From: a virus
Direction: 5' to 3' (one strand)
Virus record (IMG/VR): IMGVR_UViG_3300049846_001000
Coordinates: 1 to 38,767 of that record
DNA length: 38,767 nt
Positions 1-9,505 of this stretch are shown piece by piece (the first letter of the stretch is position 1; every line of letters begins with the position of its first letter). The notes under the pieces are model-generated. The model had not been told where the DNA came from. It ran no database searches and saw only the letters and a program-made list of their open reading frames with translations. The translations under genes were made by a program, and so were the position numbers.

Positions 1-2110
1 TCTCAATCTTAGGCACATATGCCTGCGTTTCTTTAGGAAGCAGATGCGAAATATCGTCATAGGACTCGCCATCAACCCGGTCCAGCAGCTTCCCTATCCT
101 GCCCGCACCGGCGTTATAAGCCGCCAAAGCAAGCCTTAAATCCCCAAACTTCTCCCAATCATCAAGAATCTTACTGGCCGCCGCCTGCCTACTAGATTCA
201 GGGTCGAAAGGGTCTTCCAACCCGTAATCCTTAGCCGTTGCATCGGTAAATTGGTATGGGCCTTTTGCCCCGGCTTTTGATATAGCCTTGTCGTTACCGC
301 CGCTCTCAACTTGACGAACGGCGTCTAGAAGTTTGTTTATAAATACATCGTCGGGGGTGTTAGATGGAGTTTGATTGGCTTTTTCGCTTGGCTGTTGCCG
401 GGCTATTTTTTTATTTGTGGTTGATTGACCAGAACTTGAAAGAGCTTGTTCGCTCAACAAAGGAGATTGCGCGCCGGTTGGAAGCAGTTCTTCCGACCCA
501 GTCTGAGAAGGAGCATCAGGCGTTCCTTTATATGAATAGCTATCCGGAGAATCAGACGGCGCAGCAAGCCGCCCAAAAATAGATGGGGCCTTCTCTCCCG
601 CCGCTCCAAAAATAGAGCTACTTTTGGAAAGGGTCCTAAGTCCCGACCCTACAGCATTCTTGCCCGTGCCTGTTGATGCAGCCCCAAGCGCAGCTCCCGC
701 CAGTAGCCCTAACGGCCCTCCACTAGTTGCCCCAACAGCGCTACCTATTAGCGTAGGAGTTGTTAGTACGCCCCCACTTGTCCTAAGCGCTTGTCTCAAT
801 CCCTTAATCGGGTTTGCTGCCTCATCTAGGCCTGCGGTTCTTCTAGCTATCGGCTCAAGAATTTTCCATTTTGCCAACTCTCGGTTTAGAGGAATAACCT
901 CTGGAGCCGCTTCTTCAATGGTCTTTTGAATATCATGGTATAACGACCGATTAAATAAGTTGGAAATTGTTTCTCCAAACTTATATTTGTTACCGATAGC
1001 GATCTTCTGTTGTTGGAGAAATTCCAGCGAGCCTTTGCCATGATTTTTTATTCCAGCTTCTAAGCTAAGGACATCGGATAAGTAACGCTCTACCTCGTCA
1101 GCCGGGATTTTGCCACTTTCTAGCAGTGACAATGTTTGGTCAAATTTTGGCTGTATTTTGCCTGTGTTGGCGGCTCTAATTACGCCCCCTATTTTGTCCC
1201 CAATCTCTTTTTGTTTATCAAATACCGTCGCGAGAACTTTTTGACCGTCCCGCCCCGGACCCAACTGACCGGAATCAATAATATCGTTCAATGCCGTCGC
1301 GGTTTTTGACTCTACTGCGTCGTCCACTATGTCCCATATCCCCGCTTGGACTAGCCCTTTTTTGTAGTCCGACGCCGTAGCTCCCAGTGCTGACCGTTGA
1401 GTTGCTTTCCCAATCTTGTTTAACGCGGGCAAGTACTTTTCTGCTGCCAATAATGGTGTGCCTATAGCCGTCGACCATAGCGCCCCTGATGTTGCCCCTT
1501 CTGCGGCTCCTTTCGCTCGTTCCGCCAGTCCTCCTTCTGCGGCATCAGCTCCATACAAGGCGCCTATCCCGCCGCCTTCAAGGGCAGTCAGCCCGATTTT
1601 CCCAGGCAAGGAAGTTGTTAGTTTTGCTAAGCCAGGCGCGGGCAATGCTAACGCACCGCCAAGTTGCACTGCGGGAGTTGCTATACCTCCAAACTTACTG
1701 CTTTGCTTATTAAATGCCTCTTGGTAATCGCGCACCTCGTTAAGTCGCTTTTTATACGAGTCTGTTAGGTCGCCCCCTTTTAGCTTGTCGACTACGGCGC
1801 TGCCTCCTGCAACTATTTCATCCCCAAAGGGAAGAAATTGACTAAGCCCACCGACTCCGACTCTTGCAGCTCGTTGTAAGGATGATGTGTCGTCGCCACC
1901 AGTAAGTTCGTTTACCCCCGGTGCGAATGAAAACAAATTGTTAGAGCCTCCCTGCCTCTCCAACGCCAACATCTGCGCATCAGAAATGATATCCGGAAGC
2001 CCCGCGCTGAAATCCAGAGACGATCCACCTCCCCCGCCCGAGTTCCCCCTATTCGCCTGATTCTCAAGCGCGGTCATTTCCTCATCAGATATGATATCCG
2101 GTAGTCCCAT
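1..2110 (-). CDS. Virion-associated lytic transglycosylase / internal ejection protein (3' end cut off)
   Basis: Open reading frame of 703 residues entering from the left edge with no stop, starting at the ATG at 2110-2108, which overlaps the stop of the upstream gene (TAATG). The N-terminus carries a duplicated motif, GLPDIISDEEM at residues 2-12 and GLPDIISDAQM at 37-47. The middle is Ala/Gly-rich with amphipathic helices. The end is an SLT-type transglycosylase domain: catalytic Glu602 in QVESGG, then a GPYQFTDATA segment, a NAGAGR motif near residue 665, and LPKETQAYVPKI. Such domains at the end of large virion proteins (for example T7 gp16) locally open peptidoglycan during DNA entry. 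It closes a series of large internal-type proteins. The transglycosylase domain is clear; virion location is inferred from gene order. Confidence 0.85.
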   Translation of the reverse strand, partial: MGLPDIISDEEMTALENQANRGNSGGGGGSSLDFSAGLPDIISDAQMLALERQGGSNNLFSFAPGVNELTGGDDTSSLQRAARVGVGGLSQFLPFGDEIVAGGSAVVDKLKGGDLTDSYKKRLNEVRDYQEAFNKQSSKFGGIATPAVQLGGALALPAPGLAKLTTSLPGKIGLTALEGGGIGALYGADAAEGGLAERAKGAAEGATSGALWSTAIGTPLLAAEKYLPALNKIGKATQRSALGATASDYKKGLVQAGIWDIVDDAVESKTATALNDIIDSGQLGPGRDGQKVLATVFDKQKEIGDKIGGVIRAANTGKIQPKFDQTLSLLESGKIPADEVERYLSDVLSLEAGIKNHGKGSLEFLQQQKIAIGNKYKFGETISNLFNRSLYHDIQKTIEEAAPEVIPLNRELAKWKILEPIARRTAGLDEAANPIKGLRQALRTSGGVLTTPTLIGSAVGATSGGPLGLLAGAALGAASTGTGKNAVGSGLRTLSKSSSIFGAAGEKAPSIFGRLAAPSDSPDSYSYKGTPDAPSQTGSEELLPTGAQSPLLSEQALSSSGQSTTNKKIARQQPSEKANQTPSNTPDDVFINKLLDAVRQVESGGNDKAISKAGAKGPYQFTDATAKDYGLEDPFDPESSRQAAASKILDDWEKFGDLRLALAAYNAGAGRIGKLLDRVDGESYDDISHLLPKETQAYVPKIE

Positions 2111-3357
2111 TACGGTTTCCTAACCCATTGTCCTTGAATTTTCTCGTATGCCTGCCCGTTTAGAATCTTGATGTTTGGTGCAGGACTAGAAATACTTAAC
2201 CCTCCAGGTAATGGCATAGTTTGCTGTGCTTCTTGATATGGCTCCAACTGCGCTGCTTCTAGATATGTGACTCCATCTGGTAGGCCCATTCTTTGAGCCT
2301 GCCCCATATAAAACTCTCTAGACTGATTAAACTTTGCTCCGTATTCATTATAACGTCTTTGGGCAATTCGGATAATTCCCTCTCGCACGTCTTGAGGGAG
2401 TCTAGTTTTACCGGTCAGAGCGCCGTCAATAGCGGCTATCCACTGGGAAGGGATAGACCCCGATTGTCGCACGGCCGCTTGCTCCCCTTCTCTAACAGCC
2501 ATACCCGGCTCAATAGCCTGAATAGCACCGCGCACTAGTTCCAGGTCACTTGTAGAACTTGGGTCTAATATCGCCTTTTTCATGGATTTTAAACCAATAT
2601 CAGAGGTAACAAAAGATTGAACCTCTCCTAGGCCTTGAAACTCCTTTCTAAGCGCTGATAGCCTATCTTCATTCTTTTGAGGCTTATCAAGCACGTCAGT
2701 TTTAAAGGCATCTCGGGCAAGGGTCTCATCCCCTTTATACTTGCGCAAATAGTCCTCATACCCGAGCCTTAAAGCTGGTGACCCCGGTGCTGCTGAAGTG
2801 CTATTTTGGGCAGGGCTAGCGGGCTCGGCTAGGCTTCCCTCCTGGCTAGCTGCTGAGGCCGTAGGCTGCTTTCCGCCCATAATTTCATTTAGCAGCGCCA
2901 AGCTATCCTTTGCTCGATAGGGATTCGAGAAAATACCCTTTATTGACTCCCCGGCTATCGTCTTTTGTAAGTCCTGCCCTGAAGCGCGTTGAGCTTGTTC
3001 CGCCTCCAGCTTTCTACTTAAGTCAAATATGGACCGCGCCTTAGACACGCTTTTAAACACGCTGTCGTTAATGCCTTCTGGCTTATCACCGCCACCAAAC
3101 AAATAATCCTGCGCCAGCTGATTTTGCTTAGAGGTGTAGCTATTCCCAAGATTCTTTCCGAAGCCCCCAAGGAGTCCGGCGACAAAACTGCCGAGTGCGG
3201 TTTCTCCAATATCATATTTACCACTCCCGGCGGCCTGCATCATTAGATTGCCGACGTTGCTACCGGTATCACTTAGAAAGCCGTATGGATTTGACTCTTC
3301 CGCTGCCTTATCGGAAGCATTTAACGCTGATAATATTAAGCTTAAATCATCTGCCAT
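2110..3357 (-). CDS. Putative internal virion protein, unknown family
   Basis: 415 residues (MADDLSLILS...), lying between another large unknown and the virion transglycosylase. The N-terminal 70 residues include a Gly-rich stretch (FVAGLLGGFGKNLG). The middle, around residues 100-260, is predicted helical and rich in Lys, Glu and Gln, with a Ser/Ala/Pro linker near 165-190. The C-terminus is a short Gly/Pro-containing tail ending in IQGQWVRKP. No enzymatic motif is visible. Position, size and helix-rich composition resemble ejection proteins of podoviruses, but I do not recognise the family. It starts three bases after the stop of the upstream gene and ends in a TAATG overlap with the next one. 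Confidence 0.7.
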   Translation of the reverse strand: MADDLSLILSALNASDKAAEESNPYGFLSDTGSNVGNLMMQAAGSGKYDIGETALGSFVAGLLGGFGKNLGNSYTSKQNQLAQDYLFGGGDKPEGINDSVFKSVSKARSIFDLSRKLEAEQAQRASGQDLQKTIAGESIKGIFSNPYRAKDSLALLNEIMGGKQPTASAASQEGSLAEPASPAQNSTSAAPGSPALRLGYEDYLRKYKGDETLARDAFKTDVLDKPQKNEDRLSALRKEFQGLGEVQSFVTSDIGLKSMKKAILDPSSTSDLELVRGAIQAIEPGMAVREGEQAAVRQSGSIPSQWIAAIDGALTGKTRLPQDVREGIIRIAQRRYNEYGAKFNQSREFYMGQAQRMGLPDGVTYLEAAQLEPYQEAQQTMPLPGGLSISSPAPNIKILNGQAYEKIQGQWVRKP

Positions 3358-3360
3358 AAT

Positions 3361-4758
3361 TTAACTCCCTGGTACTGTGCTGCCAAAAGGTGCTGGTTTA
3401 GGGCGTGGGCCACCGCCGCCACCACCACCACCACCGCCGCCAGCGGCTGCTCTTGCTTTCGCAGCTTGATCAGCCTGAAACTTTTGCTGGTCATTCTGCA
3501 AATCAACCTGCGTCTGATATCCCTTTTCCGTAAGATACTTGTTCATTAATTGCCCAAAGATATTCTCAACGTCAGGCTGATTATACGTGCCGGACTCAAA
3601 GTTCTGAAAATTCGGCTGATACAGTCCCGATTGTCCAACAGCGCCCAAAGTGCCTAGTCCTCCGACAAAGGCCCCAAGGCCCCCGATATTGTTCTGTTGC
3701 CTTTGTAATGCAGTACTAGTGCCCATTTCCACTGCTTGCTGCTGAGCCGCATCGTATCGGTCATTCCAGGTATTGTTAAAATCCCGAGTTACGTTACTGT
3801 AGGCTTCGCTGCCAATTGGGATACCTCTATTAGCAAGGGTCTGCTCCACTTGCTCCTGCCCTCTCCTTTTCTCATCCCCGAAGCGGCTCGTGAGTCGTTT
3901 AAAAACCGCCTCCTCTAACGCCGGGTCGCTATACCCCGACTGTGGTCCTGCCGCATCTACAAAGTTGCCGTACTTATCTTTAATAAGCGTGTTTAAAACC
4001 GCGTTCGAATCAATAGCATTATGCTGAACGCCCTCAAGTACTTTTTTGTTTTCTGGAGACAGCTCGGTTGTGACTGTTGGTTGCCCTGTAACTGGGTCTA
4101 CAGTTACCGTTTTCGACCCAAAATCATTAACCTCATTAGGGTTCTTAAGAACAGTCTCTGCTACAGTCCCATGCTTTGAAACATCATTAACCTCATTTAT
4201 AATGTCTTTCGAGGTTGATTCTGGCGTTAAAACAGTATTCGTATTCGGCGCCGTCCGATTTTCATTGGTCTGCGCGTCATAGACATTTTTGTCAGCCTGC
4301 GCTTGAGTTTGTTGACCGGAGTTTGTCAACTGCTGCTGCTTCCATTTTTGAGACTGAAGCGCAGGGGATAGTCCCAACACCTCTTTCTCTCTCCTGGAAT
4401 ACTCATAATTCGCCTGCGCCTGATTGATAGCCCCAGAGTCTACTTGTTTTTGTAGCTGTGCCTTTGTATCGTCAAGAAACGCCTGCCCGTCTGGGGAAAG
4501 TTGAGATGGTGGAGCTGTGTCTAGGCCGACGGGAGAAGTGGCCATTTGTTCGGGTGTTGTAGCGGCTGGCGCTGCTGGAGGCGCTGCTGTTGGATCGCCC
4601 GAGCCACTAAAAAGCTGTCCTTTTTTCGGGCCATTTTCAGCACGCCAATGGTTCCCCTGAGTTCTAAACCAAATCGTTCCATCGGCGTCAGTTACCTTAT
4701 CACCAGGCTTATATTTGATTGCTGTGTCTGCAGGTGCAGCTGTAGTCTTTTTGGCCAT
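3361..4758 (-). CDS. Putative structural protein with poly-glycine C-terminal tract
   Basis: 465 residues. The N-terminus has a short beta-like module (residues 15-50, with DADGTIWFRTQGNHWRAENG) that looks like a small SH3-like or fibre-base fold. A Pro/Ala/Thr linker follows (50-75), then a long Gln/Asn-rich, mostly helical body. The C-terminus has a run of about eleven glycines followed by PRPKPAPFGS. It overlaps the upstream gene by one base (ATG/TAA at 4758) and sits among large late structural genes, so a virion role is likely. The family is not recognised. Confidence 0.65.
   Translation of the reverse strand: MAKKTTAAPADTAIKYKPGDKVTDADGTIWFRTQGNHWRAENGPKKGQLFSGSGDPTAAPPAAPAATTPEQMATSPVGLDTAPPSQLSPDGQAFLDDTKAQLQKQVDSGAINQAQANYEYSRREKEVLGLSPALQSQKWKQQQLTNSGQQTQAQADKNVYDAQTNENRTAPNTNTVLTPESTSKDIINEVNDVSKHGTVAETVLKNPNEVNDFGSKTVTVDPVTGQPTVTTELSPENKKVLEGVQHNAIDSNAVLNTLIKDKYGNFVDAAGPQSGYSDPALEEAVFKRLTSRFGDEKRRGQEQVEQTLANRGIPIGSEAYSNVTRDFNNTWNDRYDAAQQQAVEMGTSTALQRQQNNIGGLGAFVGGLGTLGAVGQSGLYQPNFQNFESGTYNQPDVENIFGQLMNKYLTEKGYQTQVDLQNDQQKFQADQAAKARAAAGGGGGGGGGGGPRPKPAPFGSTVPGS
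3410..3441. repeat. Trinucleotide (ACC/GCC) microsatellite encoding poly-Gly
   Basis: About ten tandem ACC/GCC triplets on the plus strand, read as GGT/GGC glycine codons on the coding strand of the 465-residue gene. Such runs can change length by slippage without breaking the frame. Confidence 0.8.
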
Positions 4759-6272
4759 TAGTAGCGCCCTCCTTCTTCTATGACGGCTTCAAAGCCGGTA
4801 ATTTCGTTCTTTTCCCCTGCGGGTGTTTTCTTAAACACGTAACTTATATGACGCCCTATACCTGCCGGTGCTAACTCACAAACCGCGGCTATACCACTAC
4901 TTACGGGACAATTCCGCGAATCTGTAGAACTAAGAGTGTCATCGTCTATAAACTCTGACTTGATGCCGCAGGTTGCTTTGAGTTGCAAAGAACCCGATAG
5001 GTCTTTGCCTACCAGCCGCACATGCTTAGAGTGCTTCTGTGTTTGCAAACCAAAGTCAAAAAAAGGCGTGCGCCAATCTGGTTTTGTGTCTTCGTTGCTT
5101 GAGTTGACTCCCTCCCCAGATTGTAACGGTATTTTATACACTCCGTTACTCGCCTCTGAGTAGTATAGATAGCCCTCGTAGCCAATTGCAGATAAAACTT
5201 GCCCTTGTACGCCTATGGAGGACCAAGCGCCCCGCTCGTAGTTCAGTACAAAAAACCCGTGCCGTGACGGGAATATACTGGTGTCATAAGTAACAACGTA
5301 CATAAATGGCTCTTGAGGGTCTAGCCGCATCGACCATATATAATTCAGGTACTTCCCGAGCTTTCTTGAGATCTGAACATAGGACTGCTCCGGTAAGGAG
5401 CCTCCTAAAACACTCGAAAACGCTACTAGTCCTTGTCTTGTGGCGATTAGCACTTCGGAGCCAAATTTCAATGGCGCAGCTGCTACCCCTCGGGACGTAA
5501 TGGGGAAAAGTTCTGGTATTCTCAGCCGTGCTATCAGCGTCCAATTAGTTGCTGCCGGATAATCCCCTGAGTACACCAGTATCTCACCCGTATTGTTACC
5601 TATGCAGAATAGCTCCTCATTGCTAGTGCCCTGGTTGTATGTAAAGCTGAATCCGTATGTTAGGTGCGCATTATTATCGAGTATCGAAGAATAATCTACT
5701 CCAGTCATTGCGCCTGATATCGCGTCTACCCCGCCATACCAGACCTTAGCCGTTAATGCCGCTATATCGTTTTCAATAAAATACATGCGGCTTTTGTAAC
5801 TGAACCCCCACACCACATTAGCTAGAGTTGGACCAGTAAATGTGGTATCAGCGCAATTTGCTTCGGTAATAAGATTATAAACTGCTGGAGGTCTAGCAAT
5901 AGAAAAAAAGAACATTCTATTGTTGAACTGGCACGCATGATGCGGACTATTAATTAGCGTTGCTGTGCCCGTAATATTCGTAGGGGTTGTATCAGAGCCG
6001 TCATCCAAACGCTCAATTGTCGGTGTTGGTGAGCATAAAAATAGTCGTTTAGCTCCGGCAATGTTGTAACCAGTGTACATGTGATCTGGGACAGAGGAAG
6101 CCGTGACAAGCGTTGCCGCCGCTCGTTCCCTTATCCCCCAGTCGTATATAAAATAATTATGCAGCTTCCGCGCTTCCGTAGGCAACAGCTGGCTCGGATT
6201 TGCAATAAGATTTAGCCCGTCTATAGGAGCGGGAATAAATGTTGCCTGCGTAGTTTTTGCCTGTCCACTCAT
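4758..6272 (-). CDS. Beta-propeller-like head-tail / tail stabilisation protein
   Basis: 504 residues. The N-terminus, around residues 14-50 (IPAPIDGLNLIANPSQLLPTEARKL then NYFIYDWGIRERA), matches the pattern of phage connector or DNA-stabilisation proteins (P22 gp10-like and tail tubular protein B-like) that begin with a Gly-Leu-Asn segment followed by a Phe/Tyr-rich WGxRxR segment. The rest is rich in beta strands with recurring Asp, Gly and aromatic turns, as expected for a propeller. Position after the adaptor gene fits a tail knob or nozzle component. The family assignment is by pattern memory only; structure prediction would settle it. Confidence 0.6.
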   Translation of the reverse strand: MSGQAKTTQATFIPAPIDGLNLIANPSQLLPTEARKLHNYFIYDWGIRERAAATLVTASSVPDHMYTGYNIAGAKRLFLCSPTPTIERLDDGSDTTPTNITGTATLINSPHHACQFNNRMFFFSIARPPAVYNLITEANCADTTFTGPTLANVVWGFSYKSRMYFIENDIAALTAKVWYGGVDAISGAMTGVDYSSILDNNAHLTYGFSFTYNQGTSNEELFCIGNNTGEILVYSGDYPAATNWTLIARLRIPELFPITSRGVAAAPLKFGSEVLIATRQGLVAFSSVLGGSLPEQSYVQISRKLGKYLNYIWSMRLDPQEPFMYVVTYDTSIFPSRHGFFVLNYERGAWSSIGVQGQVLSAIGYEGYLYYSEASNGVYKIPLQSGEGVNSSNEDTKPDWRTPFFDFGLQTQKHSKHVRLVGKDLSGSLQLKATCGIKSEFIDDDTLSSTDSRNCPVSSGIAAVCELAPAGIGRHISYVFKKTPAGEKNEITGFEAVIEEGGRY

Positions 6273-7822
6273 TACTTGCCTCTATTGCCGAAGACTGACG
6301 TAACTTTCTTAACAACTGGTTGCGGCGGTGGTTGCGCTTGTTGCGGGGGCGGTTGTTGAGCAGGCGCTTGTTGAGGCTGCGGGCTTTGTGCAGGACTTGC
6401 CGGCTGCGGACTTTGCTGAGGCTGCTGTTGTGGCGGTTGTTGTTGTTGTTGAGGCGCCAAGTTAAAGAAGCCTTCTTCTGCGCCACCTTTGCCTTGGTTG
6501 GGATTTTTTACCCCATATACCTTATCTATGGCGGCCCTATAGGCATCAGCATCAGCTGCGCTAATTGTGCCGTTTCGATACTGTTGCACGATGTTGCCGT
6601 AAACTACGTCTCTACCGCCCATTTTATCGTATATGCCCTTAAGATTCCCTTGCGGGTCTGAGCTGCTTAGTACCGCATTGGTGAAGTATCCTACCATATC
6701 GGACACCTGTTTTTTGTTCCCACCGCTTATCATTGCGACAATCGCGGGGTTAAGTTCCCCTACTACCTCGCTAGCACGCTGGTCTGCGAAATCAACATTG
6801 TAAGGTTTTTGGCCATTAGGTAGTACAAAATGCCCATCTTTACCGACATCAAATTGAGTTCCATCGTTAAGGGTAAGTTTGAAATCCTTATCTAACACGC
6901 CTTGCTTTTGTAGATTTTTCCTTATTGCGTCGCGTGTGAGCTGATCCTTATCTTTGTTACCTCCAATAAATCCCAGCGCTAGACCTACCACAGCGCCAAC
7001 GGCTGCCCCAATCACGGTGCCCCACGGACCTGCATATGACCCATACATTGCGCCATATGCGGTCATAGCTCCTGCGCCAACGGCTGCACCTGCGGTTGCC
7101 CCTCCTACAGGGTCTTTCTTATTATCAGATAGATTGTTGTATAATTGGTAACCGCCATAAGCTGCGCCCGCTATTCCTGCGGCAGTCCCTAAGGTGCCTG
7201 CCAGACTGCCAGTAGCGGCTTCACCTGTGGGAGCTATTAACGTGCCCCCGTCAGCGGCAGTACCTACTGCTGCATATCCGGCTGGGACTTGTGCCCCTGC
7301 GGCAATAGTAGCGGTTCCTCCTGCGTCCAAAGCAATCGGCGCTGCCGCGGTACTACCTATTCCTAAAGCGCTTTCAGTTGCGGATGGTGCCGATGTTGCA
7401 AATGCACCCCCTGTGCTAGCAGCAGATGTCCCAGCGGTGCTGGCCGCCTGAGTGCCAGTCGTTGCCGCACCACCCGTTCCAAACATTCCCCCCAGACCTT
7501 TAACGCCTTCCTTAATTCCGGAAACAAAGCCGCCGGGGTTTTCGGCAAGGGCTTGCCCAGCTCCGTATGCTAGACCGGCGCCCCCTATCGCCCCAACTGT
7601 TCCTAGTAGCCCTGGTGTGCTTGGCTTTTTAGGTCGTAATCCAGCGTCTTCATAGTATTGCTGAGCGGCCTTTGGGTCAGGCACGTAAATGTCTTTATAT
7701 GGGTCATATACATAGCCCGGCTGTTCTCCAAACTGTGCATAAGCTGGTCCAGTTCGTGGATATTTTCCGGGGTTTTGGGCGCCTGGACTTCTACCGCCCC
7801 AATCGTAGGTATAGTTTGCCAT
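6272..7822 (-). CDS. Putative internal virion (ejection) protein, glycine-zipper and Pro/Gln-rich
   Basis: 516 residues. Residues 1-70 are Tyr/Pro-rich. Residues 70-110 and 205-288 hold Gly/Ala-rich hydrophobic helices of glycine-zipper type, for example GAAVGAVVGLALGFIGG at about 272-288. A globular part covers 290-440. The tail from about 455 to 505 is almost entirely Gln and Pro. Membrane-active Gly/Ala helices are common in podovirus proteins ejected into the envelope to make a DNA conduit; that role is inferred here. It starts one base after the upstream adaptor gene and overlaps the next start by one base at 6272. Family not recognised. Confidence 0.65.
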   Translation of the reverse strand: MANYTYDWGGRSPGAQNPGKYPRTGPAYAQFGEQPGYVYDPYKDIYVPDPKAAQQYYEDAGLRPKKPSTPGLLGTVGAIGGAGLAYGAGQALAENPGGFVSGIKEGVKGLGGMFGTGGAATTGTQAASTAGTSAASTGGAFATSAPSATESALGIGSTAAAPIALDAGGTATIAAGAQVPAGYAAVGTAADGGTLIAPTGEAATGSLAGTLGTAAGIAGAAYGGYQLYNNLSDNKKDPVGGATAGAAVGAGAMTAYGAMYGSYAGPWGTVIGAAVGAVVGLALGFIGGNKDKDQLTRDAIRKNLQKQGVLDKDFKLTLNDGTQFDVGKDGHFVLPNGQKPYNVDFADQRASEVVGELNPAIVAMISGGNKKQVSDMVGYFTNAVLSSSDPQGNLKGIYDKMGGRDVVYGNIVQQYRNGTISAADADAYRAAIDKVYGVKNPNQGKGGAEEGFFNLAPQQQQQPPQQQPQQSPQPASPAQSPQPQQAPAQQPPPQQAQPPPQPVVKKVTSVFGNRGK

Positions 7823-7823
7823 C

Positions 7824-9038
7824 TCAGAAATCTCCGTCGGGCAATAGTGGATAGTTAACGCCCATACTTAAGGGCTGGCCTAGTCGTAATATCTTTCCAG
7901 GATTCCAGCGTGAAGCAGCTCCGTCTTTAAGCTGTTCGTACTCCCCAAGTAAGTCTTCATAGGCCAAACCTCGAGCGCGCAGGAATCGCCACTTTAGGCC
8001 CGCTATCATGATTTCATCATCGAAATGGCATAGGTCTGAGTCGGTGACCAATGTTTCGTAGGATTGAGGCTGAAAAGTCCAGGTAATTAAGTTATCTGAT
8101 ACAGTGGTCTCTGTAAATCGCGGTGAAAAGCTTCCAGATATGCCGGCTTCGAGAACCTGCCAAAACAAGCTGCTATACGTTAGATGAGTATCAGCAGAGT
8201 AAGCTTTTAGTGCAGTCCACCCAGCAAACGGATAATATTTCCATACGCAGGTGCCATCGGTTATGCTAGATCCAGTGCCACTTGGTCCGCCCGCTCCGGC
8301 AGAGACTCCGCTTGTGATACACTTATAATACACCCCACCGTTCGACACATAACTGCCCGCGGGGTATGCAGTGGTAATCGTCCATGCTGTGGGAGTTAAG
8401 GCCCTAAGTACTAAAGAGCCGTCGATTCCTATCCCATTAGCCATATTTGGAGCAAATGTTCCTCCTGCCTCGGCCCCTGAATCGGTTTTCTTATAATTGC
8501 GCCCAAATGACGACCGCCAGGTGTTTTGTGATACGGTTTCATTAGCGGTCCATAGCGGGGGAGATAGCCAAGACTTAGTTATATAGTCAAACGTTATTCT
8601 TTGCCCAGCGTCTGCGTCTCCCGGTATTTTATCTAGTTCTATTTGGCCGCGCCCATCATTAGGATTTTCTGCGCCCATGACTCGAAACGCTACCCTCGTG
8701 TTTGCTGACCCAACACCATAGCGCACGGCGTTGGCTTCGGAGTCTGTCAGTGAGCTATAGACGCCCCATGAAGTTCTACTGTCGTAGGGGGTTTGGGGTA
8801 GTATAGTGTAGAAATCTTGTGGGAGCTGATAAGTGCGCTTGTTTGCTTCTAGAATTAGAGAATGCTGTCTTTTAAGCTGCGTCCATACTCGAGAACTACG
8901 AAGTTCTCGACCAGTGGCATAGAACAGATTTAACAGCTGTAGGGTGGAGGTATCAGTAGCCCCAACTAATGCCGTAGGGGCGGGAATATTGCCCTCATAA
9001 CAGGCAGTCTGAACAAGTTGTAACGCGGTTTGCCCCAC
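7824..9038 (-). CDS. Head-tail adaptor / tail tubular protein A-like, with inserted surface-binding repeats
   Basis: 404 residues. Residues 5-60 (TALQLVQTACYE, then ALVGATDTSTLQLLNL) and the C-terminal part (about 330-375, with DDEIMIAGLKWRFLRARGL and YEDLLGEYEQLKD) match a widespread podovirus adaptor family that joins the portal to the tail. Between them, about residues 215-305, are two repeats of the kind seen in chitin-binding-like or fibre modules: AYPAGSYVSNGGVYYKC and KAYSADTHLTYSSLFWQVL. Typical members are much shorter in this region, so the repeats look like an insertion displayed on the virion. The adaptor call is fairly secure from the ends; the function of the insertion is inferred. 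Confidence 0.7.
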   Translation of the reverse strand: MGQTALQLVQTACYEGNIPAPTALVGATDTSTLQLLNLFYATGRELRSSRVWTQLKRQHSLILEANKRTYQLPQDFYTILPQTPYDSRTSWGVYSSLTDSEANAVRYGVGSANTRVAFRVMGAENPNDGRGQIELDKIPGDADAGQRITFDYITKSWLSPPLWTANETVSQNTWRSSFGRNYKKTDSGAEAGGTFAPNMANGIGIDGSLVLRALTPTAWTITTAYPAGSYVSNGGVYYKCITSGVSAGAGGPSGTGSSITDGTCVWKYYPFAGWTALKAYSADTHLTYSSLFWQVLEAGISGSFSPRFTETTVSDNLITWTFQPQSYETLVTDSDLCHFDDEIMIAGLKWRFLRARGLAYEDLLGEYEQLKDGAASRWNPGKILRLGQPLSMGVNYPLLPDGDF

Positions 9039-9055
9039 ACAAGCCTACCCATTGG

Positions 9056-9505
9056 TTAAGTTTCGTCTTTAATTATCAGCCAGTTATAAGCGGCATTGTT
9101 TGCAGAATCCGGGCAATCAAGGTCAAAACTAACGCCGTTTACAATGTTAGTTGCCCAACAAGAGCCTTGGTCATTGGTCGTTGTCCCAGTTCCATCACTA
9201 GTGGCAGACAGGAAAATTCTCGCGCCAGTAGAAGCGCAAGTTGTGGATACTGTAACCGCTGTGGTGCCGTTTGCTGTAGCAGTACCCATACAAGCACTTG
9301 CAGCAGTGTTGTCAGGAATCTTAAGTGTTCTTCCGCTAGTATCAAAAGTAAGGTTGCCGCTAAGTTTGAGGCTATTGCTTAGCTGCCTTGCCCATTGTGG
9401 CTTTATACCTAGTGCTATTAAGTCCCGTGCTCCATCTCCCGGAGCCGCATATACCGGAGAGCTTCCAACTAATACTGCTGTAATCAATCCTAGAATCTTT
9501 TTCAT
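9056..9505 (-). CDS. Small fibre-type protein with N-terminal signal peptide
   Basis: 149 residues. Residues 1-21 are a textbook Sec signal peptide (Lys-Lys, hydrophobic core, cleavage near VYA-AP). The C-terminal 70 residues resemble a fibre or decoration domain in which a GTAT...TVSTTC...ARIFLSATSDG strand pattern ends in YNWLIIKDE, a signature often seen at the ends of phage fibre domains. Four cysteines are present in the mature part, which fits a disulfide-bonded exported protein. Start and stop of neighbouring genes overlap as ATGA at 9502-9505. A signal peptide on a protein inside the head gene block is unusual. Confidence 0.65.
   Translation of the reverse strand: MKKILGLITAVLVGSSPVYAAPGDGARDLIALGIKPQWARQLSNSLKLSGNLTFDTSGRTLKIPDNTAASACMGTATANGTTAVTVSTTCASTGARIFLSATSDGTGTTTNDQGSCWATNIVNGVSFDLDCPDSANNAAYNWLIIKDET

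Noticed and set aside
364-582. 72-residue plus-strand frame with a membrane-like start (MEFDWLFRLAVAGLFFYL)
   Set aside because: It lies wholly inside the transglycosylase gene on the other strand, opposite its Ser/Pro-rich linker, with no plus-strand neighbours for many kilobases. Its protein-like look is probably chance.
6320-6661. Arg/Leu-rich plus-strand frame
   Set aside because: It is the complement of the Pro/Gln-rich tail of the 516-residue gene; composition alone explains the open frame.
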